A DNA stretch of 64,000 nucleotides. Origin: Pseudoalteromonas rhizosphaerae (lineage in GTDB: Bacteria > Pseudomonadota > Gammaproteobacteria > Enterobacterales > Alteromonadaceae). How positions within the stretch are numbered: the first letter of the stretch is position 1; every line of letters starts with the position of its first letter. The DNA lies in contig NZ_CABVLM010000013.1 in assembly GCF_902498845.1 (NCBI RefSeq), positions 89,057-153,056 of the forward strand. The letters run 5' to 3'. A model generated the notes under the pieces. It searched no databases. It worked only from the letters and a program-made list of their open reading frames with translations, and was not told the origin of the DNA. The translations under genes and the position numbers were made by a program. This document shows, piece by piece, positions 44,726 to 53,369 of this stretch.

Positions 44726-46039
44726 ATGCTATTACATTACCTCGATTTAAGTTGGCGTAGTTTTAAGCGCACACCACTGGTAAGCATGTTAATGGTGCTA
44801 GCCATTGCTATTGGGATTGGTGTAACCATGACCAGTTTAAGCGTTTATCATATGATGTCGGCGGATCCTATTCCCGAAAAAAGTAGTCAACTTTATGCTG
44901 TGCAATTACAAACCATGGATGAAGGCCATACGTGGTGGACCGAGGATAACCTTCCTATGCAACTGACTTATCAAGATGCAGTCAATTTACAGAATGCGCC
45001 GGTTCCTGAAAAAAAGGTCGCGATGATGCGTACTGGATTCTCAGTGTATCTAGATTCAGACAAAGTAAAGCCGTTTACCAGTAATGCACGGATGACTACG
45101 CCTAATTTTTTTAATATGTTTAATGTATCGTTTATTTACGGCGGTGAATGGAGTGAACAACAAGAGCAATCTGCCGCCCCTGTGGTGGTGATTTCAAAAG
45201 AACTCAACGATAAACTGTTTGCAGGAAACAACTCAATTGGCCAATTGATCTACTTAGATGATTACAGCTACGAAGTTGTTGGTGTGATCGCTGACTGGTC
45301 ACTTAACCTTAAGTATTATGATTTAAATAATGGTGCATTTAATGAACCTGAAGAATTATTTTTACCATTTAGCTTAGTCAAAACCAAAGAGCTAACTAGT
45401 TGGGGCAACAGCAACGGTTGGAAACATGAGAATATCAATAGCTACGCCGATAGAATGCAATCGGAAATAGTTTGGATCCAATTTTGGGCGCAACTAGATA
45501 ACGCGGAGCAAAAAGCAAACTACGAAAATTATCTTAATTCTTACATTCAAGAGCAAAAAAAGCGTGGCCGCTTTGCCCGAGAAAAACCCGAATATAAGCT
45601 ACGTGATGTTAACCAATGGATGCAATACAACAATGTCGTTAGTGAAGACAATAAAATATTGGTCGGCTTAAGTTTTATGTTTTTAGCAGTGTGTTTAGCC
45701 AATATTCTTGGTTTATTGTTAGCTAAGTTTTTGCGTCGGGCACCGGAGGTAGGTGTGCGCCGAGCACTAGGCGCCAGTAAACGACAAGTGTTTTTACAAC
45801 ACCTTGTTGAAGTGGCTATGCTTGGATGTTTTGGCGGCCTAGTCGGTATCGTACTTGCGCAATTAGGTTTGTGGGCTGTTCGTCAAAGTTATGATTACTA
45901 TTCATCAATCGCCACAATGGATATCACTATGTTACTCAGTGCACCTGTTATCGCTATTACAACCTGCATAGTAGCCGGGCTTTATCCTGCATGGCTAGTT
46001 TGCCGTACTAACCCTGCTATTTATCTTAAAAGCCAATAA
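44726..46039 (+). CDS. FtsX-type ABC permease 1 (MacB-like)
   Basis: The protein has 437 residues. Four membrane segments are arranged as in MacB: one near the N-terminus (about 18-40), then a large periplasmic domain (about 45-300, MacB-PCD type: GGEWSEQQEQSAAPVVVISK, ELNDKLFAGNNSIGQLIYLD), and three near the C-terminus (about 315-430). KFLRRAPEVGVRRALGASKR is the FtsX coupling-helix motif. It contacts the ATPase encoded just upstream. The substrate of the pump is unknown; peptides, antimicrobials or a lipoprotein are possible for this family. Confidence 0.9.
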   Translation: MLLHYLDLSWRSFKRTPLVSMLMVLAIAIGIGVTMTSLSVYHMMSADPIPEKSSQLYAVQLQTMDEGHTWWTEDNLPMQLTYQDAVNLQNAPVPEKKVAMMRTGFSVYLDSDKVKPFTSNARMTTPNFFNMFNVSFIYGGEWSEQQEQSAAPVVVISKELNDKLFAGNNSIGQLIYLDDYSYEVVGVIADWSLNLKYYDLNNGAFNEPEELFLPFSLVKTKELTSWGNSNGWKHENINSYADRMQSEIVWIQFWAQLDNAEQKANYENYLNSYIQEQKKRGRFAREKPEYKLRDVNQWMQYNNVVSEDNKILVGLSFMFLAVCLANILGLLLAKFLRRAPEVGVRRALGASKRQVFLQHLVEVAMLGCFGGLVGIVLAQLGLWAVRQSYDYYSSIATMDITMLLSAPVIAITTCIVAGLYPAWLVCRTNPAIYLKSQ

Positions 46040-46050
46040 GGAGCACACTA

Positions 46051-47259
46051 ATGTTAGAGATCAAACCTATATTTCATGCTCTTTGCCGCTCAAAAGTCGG
46101 GGCAATATTACTCTTAATTCAAATTGCCATAACCACCGCAATCGTTAGTAATGCGGCATTTATTATCCAAGATAGAGTCGCTTTTTTAAATCAAGAAACC
46201 GGTTATCCAGAGCAAGACTTGTTTATGTTTAATGTGATGACGTTTGGTAAAGATATCGATTTAAGTCAACAGTTTGAATTAGACGAAGCAATGTTAAGAG
46301 CACTACCTGGGGTTGTAAATGCAGCACAAAGCAGCAGTATTCCCCTATCCGGTAGTGGCAGTGCATCAAGCTTTAATTTGAAACCGGCTCCTCAAGAAAG
46401 TAAAAGTATCCGTAGTTCTTATATTTTCATTGATGAGCATGGTTTAGACACTTATGGTGTAAAACTAATTGCAGGGCGCAACTTTACAGAGGATGAAGTA
46501 ACAATCACTAATTCACCTACTGAGAGAACTACCAATGTTACTGTTGTCACGCAAGCTTTACTCGATGAACTTTTTCCTGAAGGTGATGGCCTCGGCAAAA
46601 CAATTTATTTTGGCGATTTGCCTTTGACGATTATCGGTGTGGCAGATCATATGAAGAGCCCTTGGCTTAAAGATAGTCACCCAAATAATGTTGCGCTGAT
46701 CCCTTATATTCAAGGCAAAACTTACGCACAATTTGCAGTCAGAACCAAGCATGGTCAACGTGCAGCTGTGATGAAGCAAATCGAAACCGCGATGCTGAAT
46801 AATTACAATAAACGGGTGATCAACAATATCAATGGCTTAGATCAACTTAAAGACGAATATGTTGCAGCAGACAAATTGATGATGCGTATGCTGATTGTGC
46901 TCATCACGATATTAGTACTGGTAACTGCATTGGGGATTTTTGGCTTAACCTTATTTAATATCAGCAAACGCACCAAGCAAATAGGCACTCGCCGTGCATT
47001 AGGAGCCAGAAAATCAGCCATTATTAACTACTTTTTAGTTGAAAATGCGATGATCTGCTGCGTGGGGTTGCTCCTTGGCATTATTGCGGCGCTGTTACTT
47101 GGTCAATTATTAATGCAGCACTTTTCAATTGCCGCACTGCCACCGAGCTATATCGCAGGCACTGCCATTATGGTGTTTGTTATGAGCTTACTTGCCGTGT
47201 TTGGCCCTGCAAAACGTGCCGCCAACATATCACCGAGTATCGCCACGCGAACAATATAA
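46051..47259 (+). CDS. FtsX-type ABC permease 2 (MacB-like)
   Basis: The protein has 402 residues and is the second member of the pair. The layout is the same: a TM segment at about 15-35, a periplasmic domain (about 40-270: SSIPLSGSGSASSFNLKPAP, AGRNFTEDEV, DELFPEGDGLGKTIYFGDLP) and three C-terminal segments, with SKRTKQIGTRRALGARKSAI as the coupling motif. Two different half-permeases and one ATPase would form a heterodimeric transporter. The start follows AAGGAGCACACTA. The next gene, an NtrC-type regulator, starts 83 bases on, so it could also have its own promoter. Confidence 0.9.
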   Translation: MLEIKPIFHALCRSKVGAILLLIQIAITTAIVSNAAFIIQDRVAFLNQETGYPEQDLFMFNVMTFGKDIDLSQQFELDEAMLRALPGVVNAAQSSSIPLSGSGSASSFNLKPAPQESKSIRSSYIFIDEHGLDTYGVKLIAGRNFTEDEVTITNSPTERTTNVTVVTQALLDELFPEGDGLGKTIYFGDLPLTIIGVADHMKSPWLKDSHPNNVALIPYIQGKTYAQFAVRTKHGQRAAVMKQIETAMLNNYNKRVINNINGLDQLKDEYVAADKLMMRMLIVLITILVLVTALGIFGLTLFNISKRTKQIGTRRALGARKSAIINYFLVENAMICCVGLLLGIIAALLLGQLLMQHFSIAALPPSYIAGTAIMVFVMSLLAVFGPAKRAANISPSIATRTI

Positions 47260-47342
47260 AGCAGCTCCCAACCTATGCTACACTGGTTTAATACCGTGTA
47301 GCATTTTGAAATAAAGATAACAAAAACAGCGATTAAATTCAC

Positions 47343-48671
47343 ATGGAAAAAATACTTATTGTCGATGACAACCCTGCCATATTAGAAGCCTTGTCATTAC
47401 TGTTAGAAATTCATGACTATCAGGTTGTGACTGCAAAAACGCAGCTTGAAGCCTTACAAATAGTGCAATACCAACGTATCGCGCTGGTTATTCAAGATAT
47501 GAATTTTAGTAATGACACCACCTCTGGCGAAGAAGGTAAAGCGTTGTTTTATCAACTAAGAGCTCTCAACCCGCACTTACCGATTATTTTGATCACCGCG
47601 TGGACTGAACTGGCCAGCGCCATAGAGCTAGTCAAAGCCGGCGCCGCTGATTACTTACCTAAACCATGGGACGATAGCAAGCTCCTCACCTGTGTTAATA
47701 ACTTAATCGAACTTGGCCAAGCAAAACAACAAAATGTAATGTATGCGCGCCACCAGCAAGAGCGAACATCAAGTTTAGCCGATGCCAACCTAGTTGGTTT
47801 AGTGTATCAAAGTACCGCCATGGAAAAAATTCTCAATATGGCAATACAAGTCGCTAAGTCAGATGTCTCTGTGCTAATAACAGGTGCAAATGGCAGTGGT
47901 AAAGAACGCATTGCACAAATTATTCAAGCCAATTCTCACTTAAACCATGCCCCGTTTTTGACCATCAATGCCGGAGCCCTGCCCCATGATTTAATTGAAG
48001 CCGAATTATTTGGCGCTGAAGCGGGTGCTTATACTGGCATCACCAAACAGCGAATTGGTCGCTTTGAGGCCGCTGATGGTGGTACGCTGTTTTTAGATGA
48101 AATTGGTAACCTGCCATTATCAGGGCAAATGAAACTACTGCGCGTGTTACAAACTGGTGAGTTTGAACGACTCGGTTCAACAAAAACACAAAAAGTAAAT
48201 GTTCGGGTTATTTCAGCTACCAATGAAGATTTAAAAGCGGCCATTCATGCAGGTCGATTTAGAGAAGACTTATATTATCGCCTCAACGTGATTGAGCTAA
48301 ATTTACCCAGTTTAGCGCAAAGACCAGATGATATTTTAGCGCTTGCTAAACACTTCTTAGGCGAGCGCGAATTATCGCTTACAACAGAGCAAGGATTACT
48401 CGCGCACAATTGGCCCGGCAACGTTCGTGAGCTAGAAAATGCCTGTAAACGCGCAGCCGTACTCAAACCTAATGGCGACATTACCCTCGATGATTTTGCT
48501 CTACAATCGCAACCGCTGCACACTAACTTTGCTAAACAAGAACCCAGTAGAGTAGAACTAGAACAAGCTATGCGTCAGCACCAAGGAGTGATCGCAAAAG
48601 TTGCCAGACAGTTTGGTTTAAGTCGTCAAGCACTGTACCGCCGTTTGCAGAAATTTGAGATTGATTACTAA
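47343..48671 (+). CDS. Sigma54-dependent NtrC-family response regulator
   Basis: The protein has 442 residues: receiver domain (about 1-125, phosphoacceptor Asp52 in VIQDMNF), AAA+ domain (about 150-375; Walker A TGANGSGKERI, sigma54-contact loop at 228-233 reading GAYTGI, Walker B GGTLFLDEIGNLP) and a Fis-type HTH at the end (VARQFGLSRQALYRRLQKF). It activates sigma54 promoters when phosphorylated. The loop differs from the classical GAFTGA at two positions (Tyr, Ile). It overlaps the kinase gene by one base. A sigma54-like promoter and paired palindromes before the efflux genes are the natural target. Confidence 0.93.
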   Translation: MEKILIVDDNPAILEALSLLLEIHDYQVVTAKTQLEALQIVQYQRIALVIQDMNFSNDTTSGEEGKALFYQLRALNPHLPIILITAWTELASAIELVKAGAADYLPKPWDDSKLLTCVNNLIELGQAKQQNVMYARHQQERTSSLADANLVGLVYQSTAMEKILNMAIQVAKSDVSVLITGANGSGKERIAQIIQANSHLNHAPFLTINAGALPHDLIEAELFGAEAGAYTGITKQRIGRFEAADGGTLFLDEIGNLPLSGQMKLLRVLQTGEFERLGSTKTQKVNVRVISATNEDLKAAIHAGRFREDLYYRLNVIELNLPSLAQRPDDILALAKHFLGERELSLTTEQGLLAHNWPGNVRELENACKRAAVLKPNGDITLDDFALQSQPLHTNFAKQEPSRVELEQAMRQHQGVIAKVARQFGLSRQALYRRLQKFEIDY

Positions 48672-50011
48672 TGGAAAAAAATAAACCGGCACTGTCTCTC
48701 ACTCGTAAAATAGTGCTGATATGTAACATCTCTGCACTTATTCCTGTTTGGCTCATCTGCTGGTTAACCCATTTAAGCTGGCCTTCACTATTAATAACAA
48801 CGCTGCTCACATCGCTGCTGGCAAGTTATTTATCTTTTCGGCTCAGCCGCACTCTGGTGCAAGGCATACACTCACTTGAAACTGGTTTGCTTAATTTTAA
48901 AGACGGTGAATTAGCCACCTTACTAGCTTATAACGGCAACGATGAATTAGGCCGCTTGTGTCAATTGTATAATCAAACTGCAAAGCAATTACGCCAAGAG
49001 AAACAATGGATCTATCAGCGCGAGCTGATGCTTGATAAAGTGCTACAAAGCTCTCCCCAAGCCGTTATTTTAAAAAATGATAAAGGCTTTATTGTTTATA
49101 GTAACTACAGTGCCCGAGACCTTTTTAATGCCAAAACAGCGCTTGAAGGAAGTCAGTTTGCACACCTGCTTGAAAATGCTCATCCACAGTTAAACAATGC
49201 TTTAACGCGCGGTAGCGATGGTTTATTTACGCTAGATACTGAAGACCAAGAATCTCAAGCGTGGCATTTATCAACCGGTAAGTTATTACTTAACAATCAA
49301 TACCATTACTTATATGTCTTTAAACAACTCACCCGCGAACTTAGCCGTCAAGAAGTCGAAGTGTGGAAAAAGGTCATTCGGATCATCAGTCACGAACTTA
49401 ATAACTCTCTGGGGCCCATGTCGTCAATGCTGCACAGCGGCCAGTTACTCAGTGAAAAAGTAGACGAACCCAGACTTAGCCGCGTGTTTGCTACCATTTC
49501 TGAACGCATCAAACATTTAAACGACTTTGTACAAGGCTATGGCAAATTTGCCAAACTGCCCACTCCTCAGCCAAGCGCAATTAATTGGCAAGTGTTGCTC
49601 ACACAACTGCAAAATCAATGGTGTTTTATGCTCGATATAAGTAATGACGTGCATACACTGGCTGATCCGACTCAAGTCGAGCAGCTACTGATCAACTTAA
49701 TAAAAAATGCTCACGAATCAGGCTCTGCAAGCGAACATATAAGTGTCACTGTTACACAGAATATTAAAGGCACACATATCAGTGTAAACGACCAAGGTAA
49801 AGGTATGAGTGAGCAAGTGATGGCCAATGCATTAATCCCATTTTATTCAACTAAAGTCGCTGGTAGTGGTTTGGGGTTAGCATTGTGCCGTGAAATAGTC
49901 GAAGCGCATCATGGTCAAATTAGCTTACACAATCGTAAGCACGGTGGGCTTAGTGTTCATGTCATTCTGCCCCACGGTCCTAACAAACAATCACAAAAAA
50001 GCCGCAATTAA
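48671..50011 (+). CDS. Sensor histidine kinase of the efflux cluster
   Basis: The protein has 446 residues. Two membrane segments lie in the N-terminal 60 residues (LICNISALIPVWLICWL and SLLITTLLTSLLASYL), then a HAMP-like helix, a PAS-like domain (about 118-215) and the kinase core: H-box IISHELNNSLGPM with His241, N-box LLINLIKNAHESG, and ATP-binding DQGKGMSE and GSGLGLALCREI. It should phosphorylate the NtrC-type regulator whose gene overlaps its start. There is almost no periplasmic loop, so the signal is probably sensed in the membrane or inside the cell. The stop codon is part of the terminator hairpin. Confidence 0.92.
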   Translation: MEKNKPALSLTRKIVLICNISALIPVWLICWLTHLSWPSLLITTLLTSLLASYLSFRLSRTLVQGIHSLETGLLNFKDGELATLLAYNGNDELGRLCQLYNQTAKQLRQEKQWIYQRELMLDKVLQSSPQAVILKNDKGFIVYSNYSARDLFNAKTALEGSQFAHLLENAHPQLNNALTRGSDGLFTLDTEDQESQAWHLSTGKLLLNNQYHYLYVFKQLTRELSRQEVEVWKKVIRIISHELNNSLGPMSSMLHSGQLLSEKVDEPRLSRVFATISERIKHLNDFVQGYGKFAKLPTPQPSAINWQVLLTQLQNQWCFMLDISNDVHTLADPTQVEQLLINLIKNAHESGSASEHISVTVTQNIKGTHISVNDQGKGMSEQVMANALIPFYSTKVAGSGLGLALCREIVEAHHGQISLHNRKHGGLSVHVILPHGPNKQSQKSRN

Positions 50012-50021
50012 GCGGCTTTTT
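49995..50021. terminator. Bidirectional terminator overlapping the kinase stop codon
   Basis: AAAAAAGCCGC-aattaa-GCGGCTTTTT is a GC stem with A- and T-runs on either side. The TAA of the kinase gene lies in the loop, and the grxD stop is 20 bases away on the other strand. Confidence 0.85.
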
Positions 50022-50040
50022 GTTGATTTGCTGATAAACG

Positions 50041-50379
50041 TTACTCAGCGTCAGCTTCTTTATATTTAGCTGCTGTTTCGGTGATCAGTGGTTGTAATTC
50101 ACCACGTTGAAACATTTCAATGATAATGTCACAACCACCAATTAATTCGCCATCAACCCACAGTTGTGGAAATGTTGGCCAATTGGCATATGCTGGTAAT
50201 TCAGCTCGGATATCAGGATTTAGTAAAATATCAACATAGGCAAACGGTTCACCGCATGACATTAATGCTTGAGATGCTTGTGAAGAAAAACCACAATTTG
50301 GTAATTTAGGCGATCCTTTCATATAAAGGATAATTGGATTTTCAGAAATCTGCTGTTTAATTTTATCAATGGTTTCCAT
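50041..50379 (-). CDS. grxD: Monothiol glutaredoxin Grx4
   Basis: The protein has 112 residues. It carries the CGFS active site (Cys29 in LPNCGFSSQAS), the TFPQLWVDGELIGGCDII glutathione-binding segment and the usual length of GrxD. Grx4 binds and transfers [2Fe-2S] clusters and works with BolA-type proteins in iron homeostasis. It is a single gene that diverges from sodB, and the shared region carries two 7-3-7 palindromes. The convergent partner is the sensor kinase. Confidence 0.96.
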   Translation of the reverse strand: METIDKIKQQISENPIILYMKGSPKLPNCGFSSQASQALMSCGEPFAYVDILLNPDIRAELPAYANWPTFPQLWVDGELIGGCDIIIEMFQRGELQPLITETAAKYKEADAE

Positions 50380-50530
50380 CTACAACCTCAAAAGTGACGA
50401 TAGCTGAACATATTAAGGCTTGAAAAATTTTCATTAAGCCTCATATATGTATCTTAAAGTGGGCAAATAAAGCCGCAATCGAAATAGTCTTGCATTTGCA
50501 CTGCTGTTTGGCATTGCTGTTTGCTAAAAC

Positions 50531-50567
50531 TTGAGTAAAATACTCAACAATTATAGTAACACTATAA
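50531..50567. promoter_or_regulatory. Two 7-3-7 palindromes upstream of sodB
   Basis: TTGAGTA-AAA-TACTCAA (50531-50547) and TTATAGT-AAC-ACTATAA (50551-50567) are both perfect, with identical 7-3-7 geometry and centres 20 bases apart. The second contains TATAAT on both strands, so it covers a -10 element towards sodB and another towards grxD. The first resembles Rrf2/IscR-type boxes in shape. The owner is unproven. Confidence 0.55.
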
Positions 50568-50655
50568 TCTCATTTGGTATAGGTAACTACCCTGTTTGAA
50601 CAGGCATTAACTATTACTATTTGAACTATCAACCAAAAGAAGATGGAGATAAAAA

Positions 50656-51237
50656 ATGGCATTTGAACTACCGTCACTACCATATGCAATTAATGCACTT
50701 GAGCCACATATTTCACAAGAAACATTAGAGTTTCACCACGGCAAGCACCACAACACTTATGTGACTAAACTTAACGGTTTAATCCCAGGTACTGAATTTG
50801 AAGGTAAATCACTTGAAGAAATCGTATGTTCTTCTGAAGGTGGCGTATTTAACAATGCAGCACAGATCTGGAACCATACTTTTTACTGGAACAGCCTATC
50901 TCCAAATGGCGGTGGCGAAGCAACAGGCGCTGTTGCAGATGCTATCAATGCTAAATGGGGTTCTTTTGAAGCATTCCAAGCAGCTTTTGATGATAAAGCA
51001 GTAAACAACTTTGGTTCAAGCTGGACATGGTTAGTTAAATTAGCTGATGGTTCTTTAGACATCGTTAATACTTCTAACGCAGCAACGCCACTAACTCAAG
51101 ACGGTGTAACACCGATCCTGACTGTGGACCTGTGGGAACATGCTTACTACATTGATTTCCGTAACGTTCGTCCAGACTACTTAAAAGCATTCTGGTCGCT
51201 TGTTAACTGGGAATTCGCGAACGCTAACTTCGCATAA
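50656..51237 (+). CDS. sodB: Iron superoxide dismutase
   Basis: The protein has 193 residues. The enzyme converts superoxide to hydrogen peroxide and oxygen in the cytoplasm. Metal ligands are in place: His27 (LEFHHGKHH), His74 (IWNHTFYW), Asp158 and His162 (VDLWEHAYYIDF). FNNAAQIWNHTFYWN is the Fe-type variant. No signal peptide is present. GGAGAT precedes the ATG. A terminator follows directly. Two upstream palindromes overlapping the promoter suggest iron- or redox-linked control. Confidence 0.98.
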   Translation: MAFELPSLPYAINALEPHISQETLEFHHGKHHNTYVTKLNGLIPGTEFEGKSLEEIVCSSEGGVFNNAAQIWNHTFYWNSLSPNGGGEATGAVADAINAKWGSFEAFQAAFDDKAVNNFGSSWTWLVKLADGSLDIVNTSNAATPLTQDGVTPILTVDLWEHAYYIDFRNVRPDYLKAFWSLVNWEFANANFA

Positions 51238-51267
51238 TTGATTGCTCGTTCTGAGCAAGCCCAATTT

Positions 51268-51291
51268 AAAAGACGCTCCGGCGTCTTTTTT
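51268..51291 (+). terminator. Rho-independent terminator of sodB
   Basis: AAAGACGC-tccg-GCGTCTTT plus a T-run, 31 bases after the sodB stop. Confidence 0.9.
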
Positions 51292-51416
51292 GTTTTCTAA
51301 CATAAATTTTTAATTTTATTGCACAAAAAATCAAATTCGTGACTAAGCTTTAAATAACCTTTGCTTCTTTTTTAATTTGTAAGCACCTAGTTTAAGCAGG
51401 TTTTTCGGAGGTTTCC

Positions 51417-53339
51417 ATGAGTATTTTTGAGCATTACCAAGCACGATACGAAGCGGCACAAGAAGAAGAGTATAGTATCGCTGAGTTCTTAGAGATTTGT
51501 AAAACTGATAAATCGGCTTATGCCAGCGCACCAGAGCGATTATTAGCGGCCATTGGTGAGCCAAAAATGATCGATACTTCAAAGGATGCACGGTTAAGTC
51601 GATTATTTTCAAACAGAGTAGTAGCACGTTACCCTGCCTTTAATGATTTTTACGGTATGGAGGATGCGATTGAACAAATCGTTTCTTACCTAAAACATGC
51701 CGCGCAAGGCCTTGAAGAATGTAAACAAGTGCTTTATCTACTTGGACCTGTTGGCGGTGGTAAATCATCGATTGCCGAAAAGCTAAAATATTTAATGCAA
51801 CAAGTGCCTATTTACTCAATTAAAGGCTCACCGGTCAATGACCACCCGTTGGCGCTTTTTGATCCTAATGAAGATGCTGAGCTGATGGCAAAAGAATACG
51901 GAATAAAGCCCCGTTACTTAAAAACTATTATGTCACCATGGGCCACTAAGCGCTTATCTGAATTTAATGGTGATATTAGCCAGTTTAAAGTGGTAAAACG
52001 CTACCCCTCTATTTTAAATCAAATTGCTATTGCAAAAACTGAACCTGGGGATGAAAACAACCAAGATATTTCCGCTTTAGTCGGTAAAGTTGATATTCGC
52101 AAACTAGAACATTTTGCTCAAAACGATGCTGATGCTTATGCTTATTCCGGTTCATTATGTCTTGCAAATCAAGGTTTAATGGAATTTGTTGAGATGTTTA
52201 AAGCGCCAATCAAAGTATTGCATCCGCTTTTAACAGCCACGCAAGAGGGAAATTATAATGGCACCGAAGGTATTAGTGCACTGCCCTTTAATGGCATGAT
52301 TTTGGCTCATTCAAACGAATCAGAATGGCAGACCTTTAAAAACAACAAGAACAATGAAGCCTTTTTAGACCGTGTTTACATCGTCAAAGTGCCGTATTGT
52401 TTACGTGCATCTGAAGAGGTAAAAATCTACGACAAGCTATTGGAACATAGTGAATTATATAATGCTCCTTGCGCGCCAGGCACACTGGAAACATTGGCAA
52501 AATTTACCACGCTATCACGGCTAAAAGATCCAGAAAACTCTAGTATCTACTCAAAAATGCGGGTATATGACGGCGAAAGCTTGAAAGACACCGATCCTAA
52601 AGCTAAATCGTATCAAGAGTATCGAGATTATGCCGGTGTAGATGAAGGCATGACCGGACTATCAACTCGGTTTGCATTTAAAATTTTATCGCGCGTGTTT
52701 AACTTTGACACACTTGAGGTAGCGGCAAACCCAGTGCATTTATTTTATGTATTAGAGCAACAAATTGAACGAGAGCAATTCTCTGCCGACGTTGAAGAAC
52801 GCTACTTAAGCCACTTGAAAGGCTATTTAATCCCGCAGTATGTTGAGTTTATTGGTAAAGAACTGCAAACAGCTTATTTAGAGTCTTACTCTGAGTACGG
52901 GCAAAACATTTTTGACCGCTATGTCACTTATGCTGATTTTTGGATCCAAGACCAAGAGTATCGCGACCCTGATACCGGCCAGCTATTCAACCGCGAAGCA
53001 TTAAATGCCGAACTTGAAAAAATTGAAAAACCAGCAGGCATTTCAAATCCAAAAGATTTCCGTAACGAAATCGTTAATTTTGTATTGCGTGCACGGGCGC
53101 ACAACAATGGTAAAAATCCATTGTGGACCAGCTATGAAAAACTGCGCACTGTGATTGAGAAAAAAATGTTCTCCAATACTGAAGAACTATTACCCGTTAT
53201 TTCCTTCAATGCGAAAACATCCGCAGAAGATCAGAAAAAACATGAAGATTTTGTCAATCGTATGGTGGAAAAAGGATATACCCAAAAGCAAGTTCGTTTG
53301 TTATCAGAGTGGTATTTACGCGTGCGTAAATCGCAATAA
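51417..53339 (+). CDS. prkA: PrkA-type serine protein kinase (YeaG)
   Basis: The protein has 640 residues. The AAA-like N-terminal ATPase core has Walker A LLGPVGGGKSS (about 108-118), a PrkA-type middle and a C-terminal kinase-like part. Length and sequence match YeaG. YeaG, YeaH and SpoVR/YcgB genes occur together in many proteobacteria and respond to nutrient and stationary-phase stress. The start follows CGGAGGTTTCC, a strong ribosome site. It is the first gene of a tight operon with yeaH, spoVR and a universal stress gene. Confidence 0.95.
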   Translation: MSIFEHYQARYEAAQEEEYSIAEFLEICKTDKSAYASAPERLLAAIGEPKMIDTSKDARLSRLFSNRVVARYPAFNDFYGMEDAIEQIVSYLKHAAQGLEECKQVLYLLGPVGGGKSSIAEKLKYLMQQVPIYSIKGSPVNDHPLALFDPNEDAELMAKEYGIKPRYLKTIMSPWATKRLSEFNGDISQFKVVKRYPSILNQIAIAKTEPGDENNQDISALVGKVDIRKLEHFAQNDADAYAYSGSLCLANQGLMEFVEMFKAPIKVLHPLLTATQEGNYNGTEGISALPFNGMILAHSNESEWQTFKNNKNNEAFLDRVYIVKVPYCLRASEEVKIYDKLLEHSELYNAPCAPGTLETLAKFTTLSRLKDPENSSIYSKMRVYDGESLKDTDPKAKSYQEYRDYAGVDEGMTGLSTRFAFKILSRVFNFDTLEVAANPVHLFYVLEQQIEREQFSADVEERYLSHLKGYLIPQYVEFIGKELQTAYLESYSEYGQNIFDRYVTYADFWIQDQEYRDPDTGQLFNREALNAELEKIEKPAGISNPKDFRNEIVNFVLRARAHNNGKNPLWTSYEKLRTVIEKKMFSNTEELLPVISFNAKTSAEDQKKHEDFVNRMVEKGYTQKQVRLLSEWYLRVRKSQ

Positions 53340-53369
53340 CACGCAGCTGTGTATTTTTAGGGGGTCTTT

